Positions 1 through 6,628 of a DNA stretch of 10,521 bases are shown here, piece by piece. The notes under the pieces were generated by a model. It had not been told where the DNA came from. It made no database searches and saw only the letters and a program-made list of their open reading frames with translations. The stretch lies in contig JAAOZY010000337.1 of NCBI GenBank assembly GCA_012274205.1, positions 1 through 10,521 of the forward strand, read 5' to 3'. Position 1 is the first letter of the stretch. Every line of letters starts with the position of its first letter. The stretch comes from Betaproteobacteria bacterium (GTDB lineage: Bacteria > Pseudomonadota > Gammaproteobacteria > Burkholderiales > SG8-39). The position numbers and the translations under genes are program-made.

Positions 1-7
1 AAGCAGG

Positions 8-13
8 GATAAT
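8..13 (+). promoter_or_regulatory. possible -10 element upstream of pepA
   Basis: GATAAT matches five of six positions of the sigma-70 -10 hexamer and lies about 40 bases before the pepA start. A matching -35 box would fall outside the window, so the promoter cannot be tested here. This is a weak call resting on the hexamer alone. Confidence 0.25.
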
Positions 14-43
14 CGGGCGTCGTCGGTCGATCGGATTGAACAG

Positions 44-49
44 AAGGAG
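44..49 (+). promoter_or_regulatory. ribosome binding site deciding the pepA start
   Basis: AAGGAG directly abuts the TTG at 50 but lies 6 bases before the in-frame TTG at 56. This favours TTG 56 as the real initiation codon. Confidence 0.7.
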
Positions 50-55
50 TTGCCA

Positions 56-1546
56 TTGCAATTTAGCACAAAACGCGGCGCGCCGGAGATGCGCGCCACG
101 CCCTGCATCGCGGTGGGCGTGTACGCGGGCCGCAAACTCAGCGCCGCTGCGAATGCACTCGACCGGGCGTCGCAGGGCGCGCTGCGCCAGATCCTCGGCC
201 GCGGCGACATGGAGGGCAAGCTCGGCTCCAGCCTGATCCTGTACCGGCTGCCGGGCGTCGCCGCCGAGCGCGTGCTGCTGGTCGGACTGGGCGAGGAGGC
301 AGACCTGCGCGAGCGCGAATTCCGCGACGCGGCGCGCGCCGCGGTCAAGGCGGCGCAGGAGACCGGCGCAGGCACGCTCACGCTTTGCTTCGCCGACATC
401 CGCGCCGGCCGGCGCGACGCGCTCTGGAAGGCGCGCCAGATAGCACTGGTGGCGGCCGAGTGCGCCTACCGCTTCGACGCGATGAAAAGCAAGAAGACCG
501 ACGCGCGCCCGCTGGCGCAGATCGAGCTGCTGACGGCGGCACGCGAAGCCGGCGCTGCCGCGCGCGGCCTGCACCAGGGCGAGGCCATCGGCGCGGGCGT
601 GAGCCTGGCCAAGGACCTGGGCAACCTCCCGGGCAATGTCTGCACGCCGTCGTTTCTCGCCGATCAGGCGAAAAAACTGGCGCGCGAATGGAAGCTCGGC
701 GTCGAGGTCCTGGAGCGCAAGGACATGGAGAAGCTCGGCATGGGCTCGCTGCTCTCGGTCGCGCAGGGTTCACGCCAGCCGCCCAAGCTGATCGTGCTCA
801 ATTACGCCGGCGGCCCGAAGAAGTCGAAGCCGCTGGTGCTGGTCGGCAAGGGCATTACCTTCGACACCGGCGGCATATCGCTCAAGCCCGCGCCGGAAAT
901 GGACGAGATGAAATTCGACATGTGCGGCGCCGCCAGCGTACTCGGCGCGCTGCGCGCCTGCGCCGAACTGAAGCTCAAGCTCAACGTGATCGGCATCATC
1001 CCGACCAGCGAAAACATGCCGGGCGGGGCCGCAACCAGGCCGGGGGACGTCGTCACCAGCATGTCCGGACAGACAATCGAGGTGCTCAATACCGATGCCG
1101 AAGGCCGCCTGATCCTGTGCGATGCGCTGACCTACGCCGAGCGCTTCGAGCCCGATGCCGTGGTCGATATCGCCACCCTCACCGGCGCCTGCGTGATCGC
1201 CCTGGGGCATGTCGCGAGCGGCCTGTACAGCAACAAGGAAGCGCTGGCGCGCGAGCTGCTTGCCGCGGGCGACGACGCCTACGACCGCGCCTGGCACATG
1301 CCGCTGTGGGACGACTACCAGGAGCAGCTGAAAAGCAATTTTGCCGACATGGCAAATATCGGCGGGCGGCCCGCGGGCAGCGTCACCGCGGCCTGCTTTC
1401 TGTCGCGCTACGCCAAGAAGTTCGACTGGGCGCACCTGGACATCGCCGGCACCGCCTGGAAATCGGGCAAGGACAAAGGCGCCACGGGCAGGCCGGTCGG
1501 GCTGCTGGTCAGCTTCCTGCTGAAGCGCGCGGGCAAGGGGCGCTAG
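56..1546 (+). CDS. pepA: leucyl aminopeptidase (cytosol aminopeptidase, M17 family)
   Basis: Cytoplasmic two-metal aminopeptidase that removes N-terminal residues, Leu preferentially, from peptides. In E. coli PepA is hexameric and also binds DNA (Xer recombination, carAB control). From the TTG at 56 the protein is 496 residues, close to the E. coli length. The N-terminal domain covers roughly residues 1-160 and the M17 catalytic domain the rest. Metal ligands are visible: K265 and D270 in VGKGITFDTGG, D288 in KFDMCG, and D347 and E349 in the signature NTDAEGR. Catalytic K277 (SLKP) and R351 are present. All sit at a constant offset of 5 from the E. coli residues I recall. I chose TTG 56 because AAGGAG at 44-49 then has a 6-base spacer and the product begins MQFS, like E. 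coli MEFS; the TTG at 50 would abut the ribosome binding site. It heads a collinear block with holC 59 bases downstream. Confidence 0.97.
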   Translation: MQFSTKRGAPEMRATPCIAVGVYAGRKLSAAANALDRASQGALRQILGRGDMEGKLGSSLILYRLPGVAAERVLLVGLGEEADLREREFRDAARAAVKAAQETGAGTLTLCFADIRAGRRDALWKARQIALVAAECAYRFDAMKSKKTDARPLAQIELLTAAREAGAAARGLHQGEAIGAGVSLAKDLGNLPGNVCTPSFLADQAKKLAREWKLGVEVLERKDMEKLGMGSLLSVAQGSRQPPKLIVLNYAGGPKKSKPLVLVGKGITFDTGGISLKPAPEMDEMKFDMCGAASVLGALRACAELKLKLNVIGIIPTSENMPGGAATRPGDVVTSMSGQTIEVLNTDAEGRLILCDALTYAERFEPDAVVDIATLTGACVIALGHVASGLYSNKEALARELLAAGDDAYDRAWHMPLWDDYQEQLKSNFADMANIGGRPAGSVTAACFLSRYAKKFDWAHLDIAGTAWKSGKDKGATGRPVGLLVSFLLKRAGKGR

Positions 1547-1564
1547 GCGATGGCGGGAGGGAAT

Positions 1565-1609
1565 ATGCAGGCGCGTTGCCACTGCCATTCTCGCCAATTG
1601 CGCAGATGA
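1565..1609 (+). CDS. possible 14-residue leader minicistron overlapping holC
   Basis: Between pepA and holC an ATG at 1565 is preceded by the purine-rich stretch GGGAGGGA (1555-1562). It opens a short frame reading MQARCHCHSRQLRR that stops at TGA 1607-1609. The stop overlaps the holC start as ATGA (1606-1609), the classic layout for translational coupling. An in-frame ATG at 1550 would give 19 residues. holC has no good ribosome binding site of its own, so a ribosome ending here could restart on holC. The peptide resembles nothing I recognise, and short frames of this kind occur by chance; only the ribosome binding site plus exact overlap make it worth listing. Confidence 0.3.
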   Translation: MQARCHCHSRQLRR

Positions 1610-2034
1610 CGCGCATCGACTTCTATTTCGAGGCCGAGGACAAGCTCCAGGTGGCCTGCCGCCTGTCGGCGAAAGCGGTGCAACGCAAGCTGCGCGTGCT
1701 CATCTACGCGCCGGACGAATCCGGGGTGCAGAAAATGGACAAGCTGCTGTGGACCTGGCAGGCCACCGGCTTTCTGCCGCATTGCCTCACGCGCAGCCCG
1801 CTCGCCGCCGAGACGCCGGTGCTGCTCACCAGCGATCCGGAGGACACGCCGCACGACGAAGTGTTGCTGAATCTGCACCCGCAATGGCCGCCCGCGTTCA
1901 GCCGCTTTCAGCGTCTGGTAGAAATCGTCGGGCGCGATGAAGACGACCGCGAGGCGGCGCGAGCGCGCTTTCGCTTCTATCGCGATCGCGGCTACGAGAT
2001 CGCCAGCCATGATTTGTCCAAGGCACAAAATTGA
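1606..2034 (+). CDS. holC: DNA polymerase III chi subunit
   Basis: Chi is the accessory subunit of the replicative clamp loader. With psi it links the tau/gamma complex to single-stranded DNA-binding protein on the lagging strand. The product is 142 residues, against about 147 in E. coli. Family features seen are the N-terminal beta strand TRIDFYF, the stretch KLRVLIYAPD where E. coli has KRVLIACED, LDxxLW-like MDKLLWTW, FLPHCL (E. coli FVPHNL), and a C-terminal ARxRFRFYRDRGYEI helix matching ARERYKAYRVAGF. The reading frame is open far upstream through pepA, so the start is set by homology: MTRIDFYF at 1606. No strong Shine-Dalgarno precedes this ATG, which overlaps the stop of a possible minicistron. 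The pepA-holC order is common in proteobacteria. The family is poorly conserved, but length, motifs and context agree. Confidence 0.92.
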   Translation: MTRIDFYFEAEDKLQVACRLSAKAVQRKLRVLIYAPDESGVQKMDKLLWTWQATGFLPHCLTRSPLAAETPVLLTSDPEDTPHDEVLLNLHPQWPPAFSRFQRLVEIVGRDEDDREAARARFRFYRDRGYEIASHDLSKAQN

Positions 2035-2093
2035 CTGCCTGCGGCGACATGAAATTGAGACCGACTGATCGCGCCAGCCATTGGGCCTGCGCC

Positions 2094-2109
2094 CGCGGGG
2101 AAGCCCGCG
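2094..2109 (+). other. short GC hairpin between holC and the 138-residue ORF
   Basis: CGCGGG and CCCGCG form a perfect 6-bp inverted repeat around a GAAG loop, about 25 bases before the next start codon. No T-run follows, so it is not a standard intrinsic terminator. It may be an mRNA structure or simply a product of high GC. Confidence 0.3.
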
Positions 2110-2133
2110 CGGACGATTTCGCCGCATTTCGAA

Positions 2134-2550
2134 ATGAGCTCTGAACCGGACGATCTGCTCGGCAAGGCCGATGCACTAATGGCGCGCCACCACCCGGGGC
2201 GCCCCGCTGCCCTGCGCAATCCGGAGATTCCGGTGCTGGAGGAGGTCGTGGACTATCCGCCCGGGGGCGGCGATCTGCCCGTGCTCACGGAGTACGTCAT
2301 GACGGCCCCGCCCGACGAAGAGCAGATCGAGGCGCTCGCGGCTGGCATACGCGGCGGCCTGCTGGCCGAACTTCAGCCGGCGATCGACGCGCTGATCGAG
2401 GAGCGCCTGCGGGAATGCCTCGCACCGCTGATCGAAGGCGTATTCGACGAGCTGCGCGGCAAGCTGCAGCTCACCGCGCGGGAAATCCTCGACGACGCCC
2501 TGCACACGGCGCTCGAACGGGAGCTGCGCCGGCGCAATAACGGCGAATAG
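2134..2550 (+). CDS. hypothetical helical protein between holC and valS
   Basis: Predicted 138-residue acidic cytoplasmic protein with no signal peptide or membrane segment; I cannot assign a function. Visible parts are an N-terminal DDLLGKADALMARH helix (about 6-19), a Pro/Gly-rich linker carrying two related short motifs, PVLEEVV (33-39) and PVLTEYV (49-55), and a long amphipathic helical region from about 62 to the end (LLAELQPAIDALIEERL and following) that could self-associate. From memory, small proteins with a KADALM-RH start and PVLTEVV-type motifs sit near holC and valS in other betaproteobacteria, but I know of no experimental role. ATG 2134 is the first ATG after in-frame stops just past holC, with no clear ribosome binding site. 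GC-rich codon use matches the neighbours, supporting real coding. Confidence 0.8.
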   Translation: MSSEPDDLLGKADALMARHHPGRPAALRNPEIPVLEEVVDYPPGGGDLPVLTEYVMTAPPDEEQIEALAAGIRGGLLAELQPAIDALIEERLRECLAPLIEGVFDELRGKLQLTAREILDDALHTALERELRRRNNGE

Positions 2551-2566
2551 ACGGGAACGCGCAAGG

Positions 2567-2595
2567 CGGGTCGCCCCGCATTCCGGCGCGACCCG
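2567..2595 (+). terminator. inverted repeat after the 138-residue ORF, possible weak terminator
   Basis: CGGGTCGC (2567-2574) and GCGACCCG (2588-2595) are exact reverse complements around a 13-base loop, starting 17 bases after the ORF stop. No T-tract follows, so intrinsic termination would be inefficient; it could instead stabilise the 3' end. Its place between the ORF and the valS promoter suits a transcript boundary. Confidence 0.4.
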
Positions 2596-2699
2596 GCCCG
2601 GCGCGATCGCAGATGTCCTGCCCCTGAAACTCGAATCAAAACGCATTTGTTCGCGTCCGGAAAATCCCATCCAGGCGCCTCCGGCAAGCATCAATCCGC

Positions 2700-2705
2700 T
2701 ATAAT
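2700..2705 (+). promoter_or_regulatory. valS promoter -10 element
   Basis: A perfect TATAAT lies 75 bases before the valS ATG in an otherwise GC-rich region. Seventeen bases upstream (2677-2682, GCCTCC) there is no recognisable -35 box, so strength may depend on an activator or the -10 alone. Transcription would begin near 2712, giving a leader of about 68 bases. Confidence 0.5.
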
Positions 2706-2720
2706 TCGCGCTTCGCTCAT

Positions 2721-2756
2721 TCGAGCCGGTCGCTTTGCCGGCAAAGTGCCGCTCGA
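2721..2756 (+). other. structured valS leader: nested inverted repeats
   Basis: An outer pair, TCGAGC (2721-2726) and GCTCGA (2751-2756), encloses a perfect 14-bp palindrome, CTTTGCCGGCAAAG (2733-2746). As RNA the inner part can extend by a G-U and a C-G pair to a 7-bp stem with a CCGG loop. The structure lies wholly between the predicted transcription start and the valS start codon. Function is unknown; the palindrome could equally be a protein site on DNA. Confidence 0.45.
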
Positions 2757-2779
2757 TGCGCTTTGCCCCCCGAGATGAG

Positions 2780-5566
2780 ATGGAACTAGCCAAGAGTTTT
2801 GAGCCGCACGCCATCGAGGCGCGCTGGTACCCCGAATGGGAGCAGCGCGGCTATTTCGCGCATTCGGCGGATCGCAGCAAGCCGGCCTATTGCATCCAGC
2901 TGCCGCCGCCGAACGTCACCGGCACCCTGCACATGGGCCACGCGTTCCAGCAGACGCTGATGGACACGCTGGTGCGCTATCACCGCATGCGCGGCTTCAA
3001 CACCAACTGGGTGGTTGGCACCGATCATGCCGGCATTGCCACCCAGATCGTGGTCGAGCGCCAGCTGCAGGCCGAGGGCAAGACGCGGCTCGAACTAGGA
3101 CGCGACAAATTCCTCGAGCGCGTGCGCGCGTGGAAGCAGGAATCGGGCTCGACCATCACGCGCCAGATGCGGCGTCTCGGGGTCTCGGCCAACTGGACCT
3201 ACGCCGACACCGAAGGCCAGCACGCCGGCTACTTCACCATGGACCAGCGCATGTCGCGCGCGGTGGTCGAGGTGTTCGTGCGCCTGCACCAGGAAGGCCT
3301 GATCTACCGCGGCAAGCGCTTGGTCAACTGGGACCCGGTGCTGGGCACCGCGGTATCGGACCTGGAGGTCGACAGCGAGGAGGAAGACGGCAAGATCTGG
3401 GAAATCAGCTATCCGTTCGAAGGCGGAGCCGGGAACCTCGTCGTTGCCACCACGCGCCCCGAAACCATGCTTGGTGACGCCGCGGTCGCGGTCAACCCCA
3501 AGGACGAACGCTACACCGGCCTCATCGGCAAGCGCGTGCTGCTGCCCCTGACCGGCCGCAGCATTCCCGTGATCGCCGATGATTATGTCGACCCCGGGTT
3601 CGGCACCGGCTGCGTCAAGATCACGCCGGCGCACGATTTCAACGACTATCAGGTCGGCCACCGGCACGGCCTGGCCCAAATCAGCGTGCTCACCCTGGAC
3701 GCCAGGATCAGCGACGCGGCCCCGCAGGCCTACCGCGGTCTTGACCGCTTCGAGGCGCGGGCGCGCATTCTGCAGGACCTTGCCGCGCAGGGCTGCCTGG
3801 TTTCGGAAAAGCCGTACAAGCTGCGCGTGCCGCGTTCGGGCCGCACCGGCGTGATCGTGGAGCCGATGCTGACTGACCAGTGGTTCGTGAAAATGGAGGG
3901 CCTGGCGCAGCGCGGCCTGCAGGCGGTGGCCGCGGGCGATGTGAAGTTCTATCCGGACCACTGGACCACCACCTACAACCATTGGCTGGAAAACATCCAG
4001 GACTGGTGCATCTCGCGCCAGCTCTGGTGGGGCCACCAGATTCCCTGCTGGTACGACGAGCAGGGCAACGCTTACGTTGCGCGCAGCGAGGAAGAAGCCA
4101 GGTCGCTGGCTGCCGCGAAGGGATGCAGCGGCGCGCTCAGGCGCGACGAGGATGTGCTCGACACCTGGTTCTCCTCGGCGCTGGTGCCCTTCACCTCGCT
4201 CGGCTGGCCGGAAGAAAGCCCGGACCTGGAGGCGTTTCTCCCCTCCTCCGTCCTGGTGACGGGTTTCGACATCATATTCTTCTGGGTCGCGCGCATGGTC
4301 ATGATGACCCTGCATTTCACCGGCAAGGTGCCGTTCCGCCATGTCTATATCAATGCCCTGGTGCGTGACGCCGAGGGCCAGAAAATGTCGAAGTCCAAAG
4401 GCAATACGCTCGACCCGCTGGATCTGATCGACGGCGTCAGCTTCGACGCGCTGCTGGAAAAGTCGACGCAGGGCCTGATGCTCGCCAGCCACAGGCAGAA
4501 GGTCGAAAAATACGTGCGCAAGAATTACCCGAACGGCATACCCTCGTTCGGCGCGGATGCGCTGCGCTTCACCTTCGCCTCGCTCGCGAGTTTTGCGCGC
4601 ACGCTGAATTTCGACCTCGGCCGCTGCGAGGGCTACCGCAATTTCTGCAACAAACTGTGGAACGCGACCCGCTACGTGCTCATGAACACCGAGGGCAAGG
4701 ACTGCGGCGCGGACGAGAGCCTGCCGCTGGCGCACTCGGTCGCAGACCGCTGGATCGTGAGCCGCCTGCAGCGCGCCGAGAAGGAGGTATGCGAAGGCTT
4801 CGACAATTACCGCTTCGACCTGGCCGCGCGCGCCCTGTACGAATTCGTCTGGGATGAATATTGCGATTGGTACCTGGAGCTGGCCAAAGTACAGCTGAGC
4901 CAAGCCGAGACGAGCGGCAACGAGGCCGAGCAGCGCGCCACGCGCCGCACCCTGGTGCGCGTGCTGGAGGCGGTGCTGCGCCTGGCGCATCCGGTCATCC
5001 CGTTCATCACCGAAGAGCTGTGGCAGCGCGTCGCGCCGCTGGCGGGGCACGCGGGCCCCAGCATCCTACTCGCGCCCTATCCACAGGCCAAGACCGAGCG
5101 CATCGATGCCGCCGCCGAAGCGGAAGTCGCGCTGTTGAAGGAACTGGTCGGGTCCTGCCGCAACCTGCGCGGCGAGATGAATGTATCCCCGGCACAGCGC
5201 ATCCCGCTGCTTGCCACCGGCGACGCATCCCGGCTGACGGCTCTGTCGCCTTACCTCAAGGCCCTCGCCAGGTTGTCGGAACTAAGCCTGGTCGCCGCCT
5301 TGCCGGCGGCCGACGCCCCTGTGGCCGTGGTCGGTGAATACCGCCTGATGTTGAAAATCGAAATCGACCGGGCTGCCGAACGCGAGCGCCTGCAGAAGGA
5401 AGTCTCGCGGCTGGAGGGCGAGATTGCCAAGGCCAGGGGCAAGCTCGCCAATGCCGGCTTCGTGGCGCGCGCGCCGGCCCAGGTGGTGGCGCAGGAGAAG
5501 GAGCGTCTGGCCGCCTTCTCCACCACCCTGGAAAACCTCAAGCCCCAGCTGGCAAAGCTGGGCTAG
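2780..5566 (+). CDS. valS: valyl-tRNA synthetase
   Basis: Class Ia synthetase that charges tRNA-Val in the cytoplasm and hydrolyses mischarged Thr-tRNA-Val. The product is 928 residues, near the E. coli 951. The class I signatures are intact: HMGH at 51-54 (after PPPNVTGTL) and KMSKS at 535-539. The CP1 editing domain shows TTRPET (224-229) and KITPAHDFNDY. DWCISRQLWWGH (W416-H419) precedes the second half of the Rossmann fold, DTWFSSAL and GFDIIFFWVARM follow, and the anticodon-binding domain carries GYRNFCNKLWN. The C-terminus (about 867-928) is the ValS tRNA-binding coiled-coil arm. In-frame starts also exist at TTG 2735 and ATG 2756, but both fall in the leader hairpin and add residues unlike the family; ATG 2780 gives MELAKSFEP, the N-terminus I recall for betaproteobacterial ValS. 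The gene probably has its own promoter. It converges with the next gene, 43 bases away. Confidence 0.98.
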   Translation: MELAKSFEPHAIEARWYPEWEQRGYFAHSADRSKPAYCIQLPPPNVTGTLHMGHAFQQTLMDTLVRYHRMRGFNTNWVVGTDHAGIATQIVVERQLQAEGKTRLELGRDKFLERVRAWKQESGSTITRQMRRLGVSANWTYADTEGQHAGYFTMDQRMSRAVVEVFVRLHQEGLIYRGKRLVNWDPVLGTAVSDLEVDSEEEDGKIWEISYPFEGGAGNLVVATTRPETMLGDAAVAVNPKDERYTGLIGKRVLLPLTGRSIPVIADDYVDPGFGTGCVKITPAHDFNDYQVGHRHGLAQISVLTLDARISDAAPQAYRGLDRFEARARILQDLAAQGCLVSEKPYKLRVPRSGRTGVIVEPMLTDQWFVKMEGLAQRGLQAVAAGDVKFYPDHWTTTYNHWLENIQDWCISRQLWWGHQIPCWYDEQGNAYVARSEEEARSLAAAKGCSGALRRDEDVLDTWFSSALVPFTSLGWPEESPDLEAFLPSSVLVTGFDIIFFWVARMVMMTLHFTGKVPFRHVYINALVRDAEGQKMSKSKGNTLDPLDLIDGVSFDALLEKSTQGLMLASHRQKVEKYVRKNYPNGIPSFGADALRFTFASLASFARTLNFDLGRCEGYRNFCNKLWNATRYVLMNTEGKDCGADESLPLAHSVADRWIVSRLQRAEKEVCEGFDNYRFDLAARALYEFVWDEYCDWYLELAKVQLSQAETSGNEAEQRATRRTLVRVLEAVLRLAHPVIPFITEELWQRVAPLAGHAGPSILLAPYPQAKTERIDAAAEAEVALLKELVGSCRNLRGEMNVSPAQRIPLLATGDASRLTALSPYLKALARLSELSLVAALPAADAPVAVVGEYRLMLKIEIDRAAERERLQKEVSRLEGEIAKARGKLANAGFVARAPAQVVAQEKERLAAFSTTLENLKPQLAKLG

Positions 5567-5602
5567 GCCGGTTTCGGCCTGACAGCTCGCCGGCGCCCCG
5601 GC
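5565..5602. terminator. two adjacent hairpins between convergent genes
   Basis: The 43-base gap between valS and the convergent minus-strand gene holds two small perfect inverted repeats: AGGCCG/CGGCCT (5565-5580, loop GTTT, starting inside the valS stop codon) and GCCGG/CCGGC (5589-5602, loop CGCC). Neither has a T-tract on either strand. Position suggests transcript-end structures shared by both genes, but intrinsic terminator features are incomplete. Confidence 0.4.
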
Positions 5603-5609
5603 CACCGGC

Positions 5610-6521
5610 TCAGCGCGCGTCTTCCTTCCCGCCTGCCGTCAGCGCCAGCGCCGCGCGCATCGCTTCGGGCGCTTTCATGATGTTCATGAAGCTGTTCGCG
5701 CCCATCATCGAAAGATCGGGAAAGGAGATCGCGATGCGAAAGCGCGCGTACAGCGCGTAGACCTTGTTGTCGGAGACCAGGATGTCGTAAGGCAGGTGGG
5801 CGGTGGACTTGATATCCTTGAAGTCGATCTCGCTCATGATGTACTTGTCGTCCATGTACTTGTTGTCGCCCTCGCCCTTCATCGCAACGCCGAACAGGGC
5901 CTCTTTCTTGCCGGCGACATCGACGCGATACACCTTGGTCACGCCCTGCTTGCCCGCGGCAAGCCCGGCCTCGACCGCTTTTAGCGCTTCCTCATAGCTC
6001 GGGTAGCTGGCCAGGGTGTTGGGCTCGTCGAAGTACTCCATGCCGAAGGTGTAGTGGTACTTGCGCAGCTTCGCGGCAGTCAGGCCAGCGGCACCGAATT
6101 CCTCGATCCGGCCGAGCGCGGCCTGCAGTTTTGCCGACGTTTCCTTGAGTTCCCCCGCCATGCGGTAAGCGTTGGCCATGTACTGCGGATTGGTGTAGGA
6201 GACCTGCACCTGGTCTTTGACCTGAGTCACCGCAACGCGCACCGCCGCGCCGAACCCGCCGCGTTCGGACTTGGCCGCAGTGCTGCGCAGTTCGTCGTTG
6301 GTGACGCCGAGGATGGTCGCGCCCGCGTAGGGCGAATAGCTGCCGGCGATGGTGAAGCCCGCCTGCGTGAGCGCCGCCTTGGTGGCCTCGAGTGTCTGCG
6401 CCGGATTCCCCGGCCCCTTCGATGCGAGTACGAACGGTTTCAGTACGGCGTCCTGCGCCAGGGCGAGCGTGGCGCACAGCGCCAGCACTACGGCGACCAG
6501 GGTCTTGCGGATGATGGACAT
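5610..6521 (-). CDS. exported protein with DUF302-like N-terminal half
   Basis: Predicted periplasmic protein of 303 residues with no known function. It starts with a Sec signal peptide: basic SIIRK, a hydrophobic core to about residue 21, and cleavage after ALA at A22. C16 is not in a lipobox (the preceding residue is Leu), and the mature protein has no cysteine. Residues about 41-121 (TLEATKAALTQAGFTIAG..., then VQVSYTNPQYMANAYRM) follow the DUF302 layout, an alpha/beta domain ending in a VxVSYxxPxY motif; I judge this by eye only. The C-terminal half (about 155-285), rich in Asp, Lys and aromatics, is unrecognised. The start is supported by GGAGGGG (+ strand 6526-6532), four bases upstream. 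It is the last gene of the minus-strand cluster, 107 bases after the FadL-type gene and behind that gene's terminator, so it may be expressed at a reduced level or separately. Confidence 0.85.
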   Translation of the reverse strand: MSIIRKTLVAVVLALCATLALAQDAVLKPFVLASKGPGNPAQTLEATKAALTQAGFTIAGSYSPYAGATILGVTNDELRSTAAKSERGGFGAAVRVAVTQVKDQVQVSYTNPQYMANAYRMAGELKETSAKLQAALGRIEEFGAAGLTAAKLRKYHYTFGMEYFDEPNTLASYPSYEEALKAVEAGLAAGKQGVTKVYRVDVAGKKEALFGVAMKGEGDNKYMDDKYIMSEIDFKDIKSTAHLPYDILVSDNKVYALYARFRIAISFPDLSMMGANSFMNIMKAPEAMRAALALTAGGKEDAR

Positions 6522-6562
6522 GATGCCCCTCCAGGAGGAATGAACTTGCGCTTCGAGATGTG

Positions 6563-6595
6563 AAAAAAAAGGCTGAAGGCGTTTGGCCCTCAGCC
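6563..6595 (-). terminator. intrinsic terminator downstream of the FadL-type gene
   Basis: Read on the minus strand, GGCTGAGGGC and GCCTTCAGCC form a 10-bp stem (one G-U pair) around CAAAC and run straight into eight T residues. This is a textbook rho-independent terminator. It lies 34 bases after the barrel gene stop and 41 bases before the start of the 303-residue gene, leaving little room for a new promoter. Confidence 0.9.
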
Positions 6596-6628
6596 CTTCT
6601 TCTATTGCGTGTTTTCCGGTCGGTGCGC

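Noticed and set aside
770..1597. 275-codon minus-strand frame opposite pepA
   Set aside because: Shadow of the pepA catalytic domain caused by GC-rich third positions; no family features.
385..1605. Upstream extension of the holC frame through pepA
   Set aside because: The extension is arginine-rich out-of-frame pepA sequence. The chi-subunit homology begins at ATG 1606.
2735..2779. Longer valS N-terminus from TTG 2735 or ATG 2756
   Set aside because: These starts sit inside the leader hairpin and add residues not typical of ValS; MELAKSFEP at 2780 fits the family.
2700..2780. T-box riboswitch in the valS leader
   Set aside because: The leader is too short and lacks specifier-loop, T-box and antiterminator elements; T-boxes are not typical of betaproteobacteria.
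3095..5050. 651-codon open frame on the minus strand opposite valS
   Set aside because: It lies fully inside valS, which has intact class Ia synthetase motifs. Long antisense frames are expected in GC-rich genes, and the translated product resembles no family.
6453..6521. Lipoprotein signal peptide on the 303-residue protein
   Set aside because: C16 is preceded by Leu rather than Gly, Ala or Ser and lies inside the hydrophobic core; a normal AxA cleavage site follows at A22.
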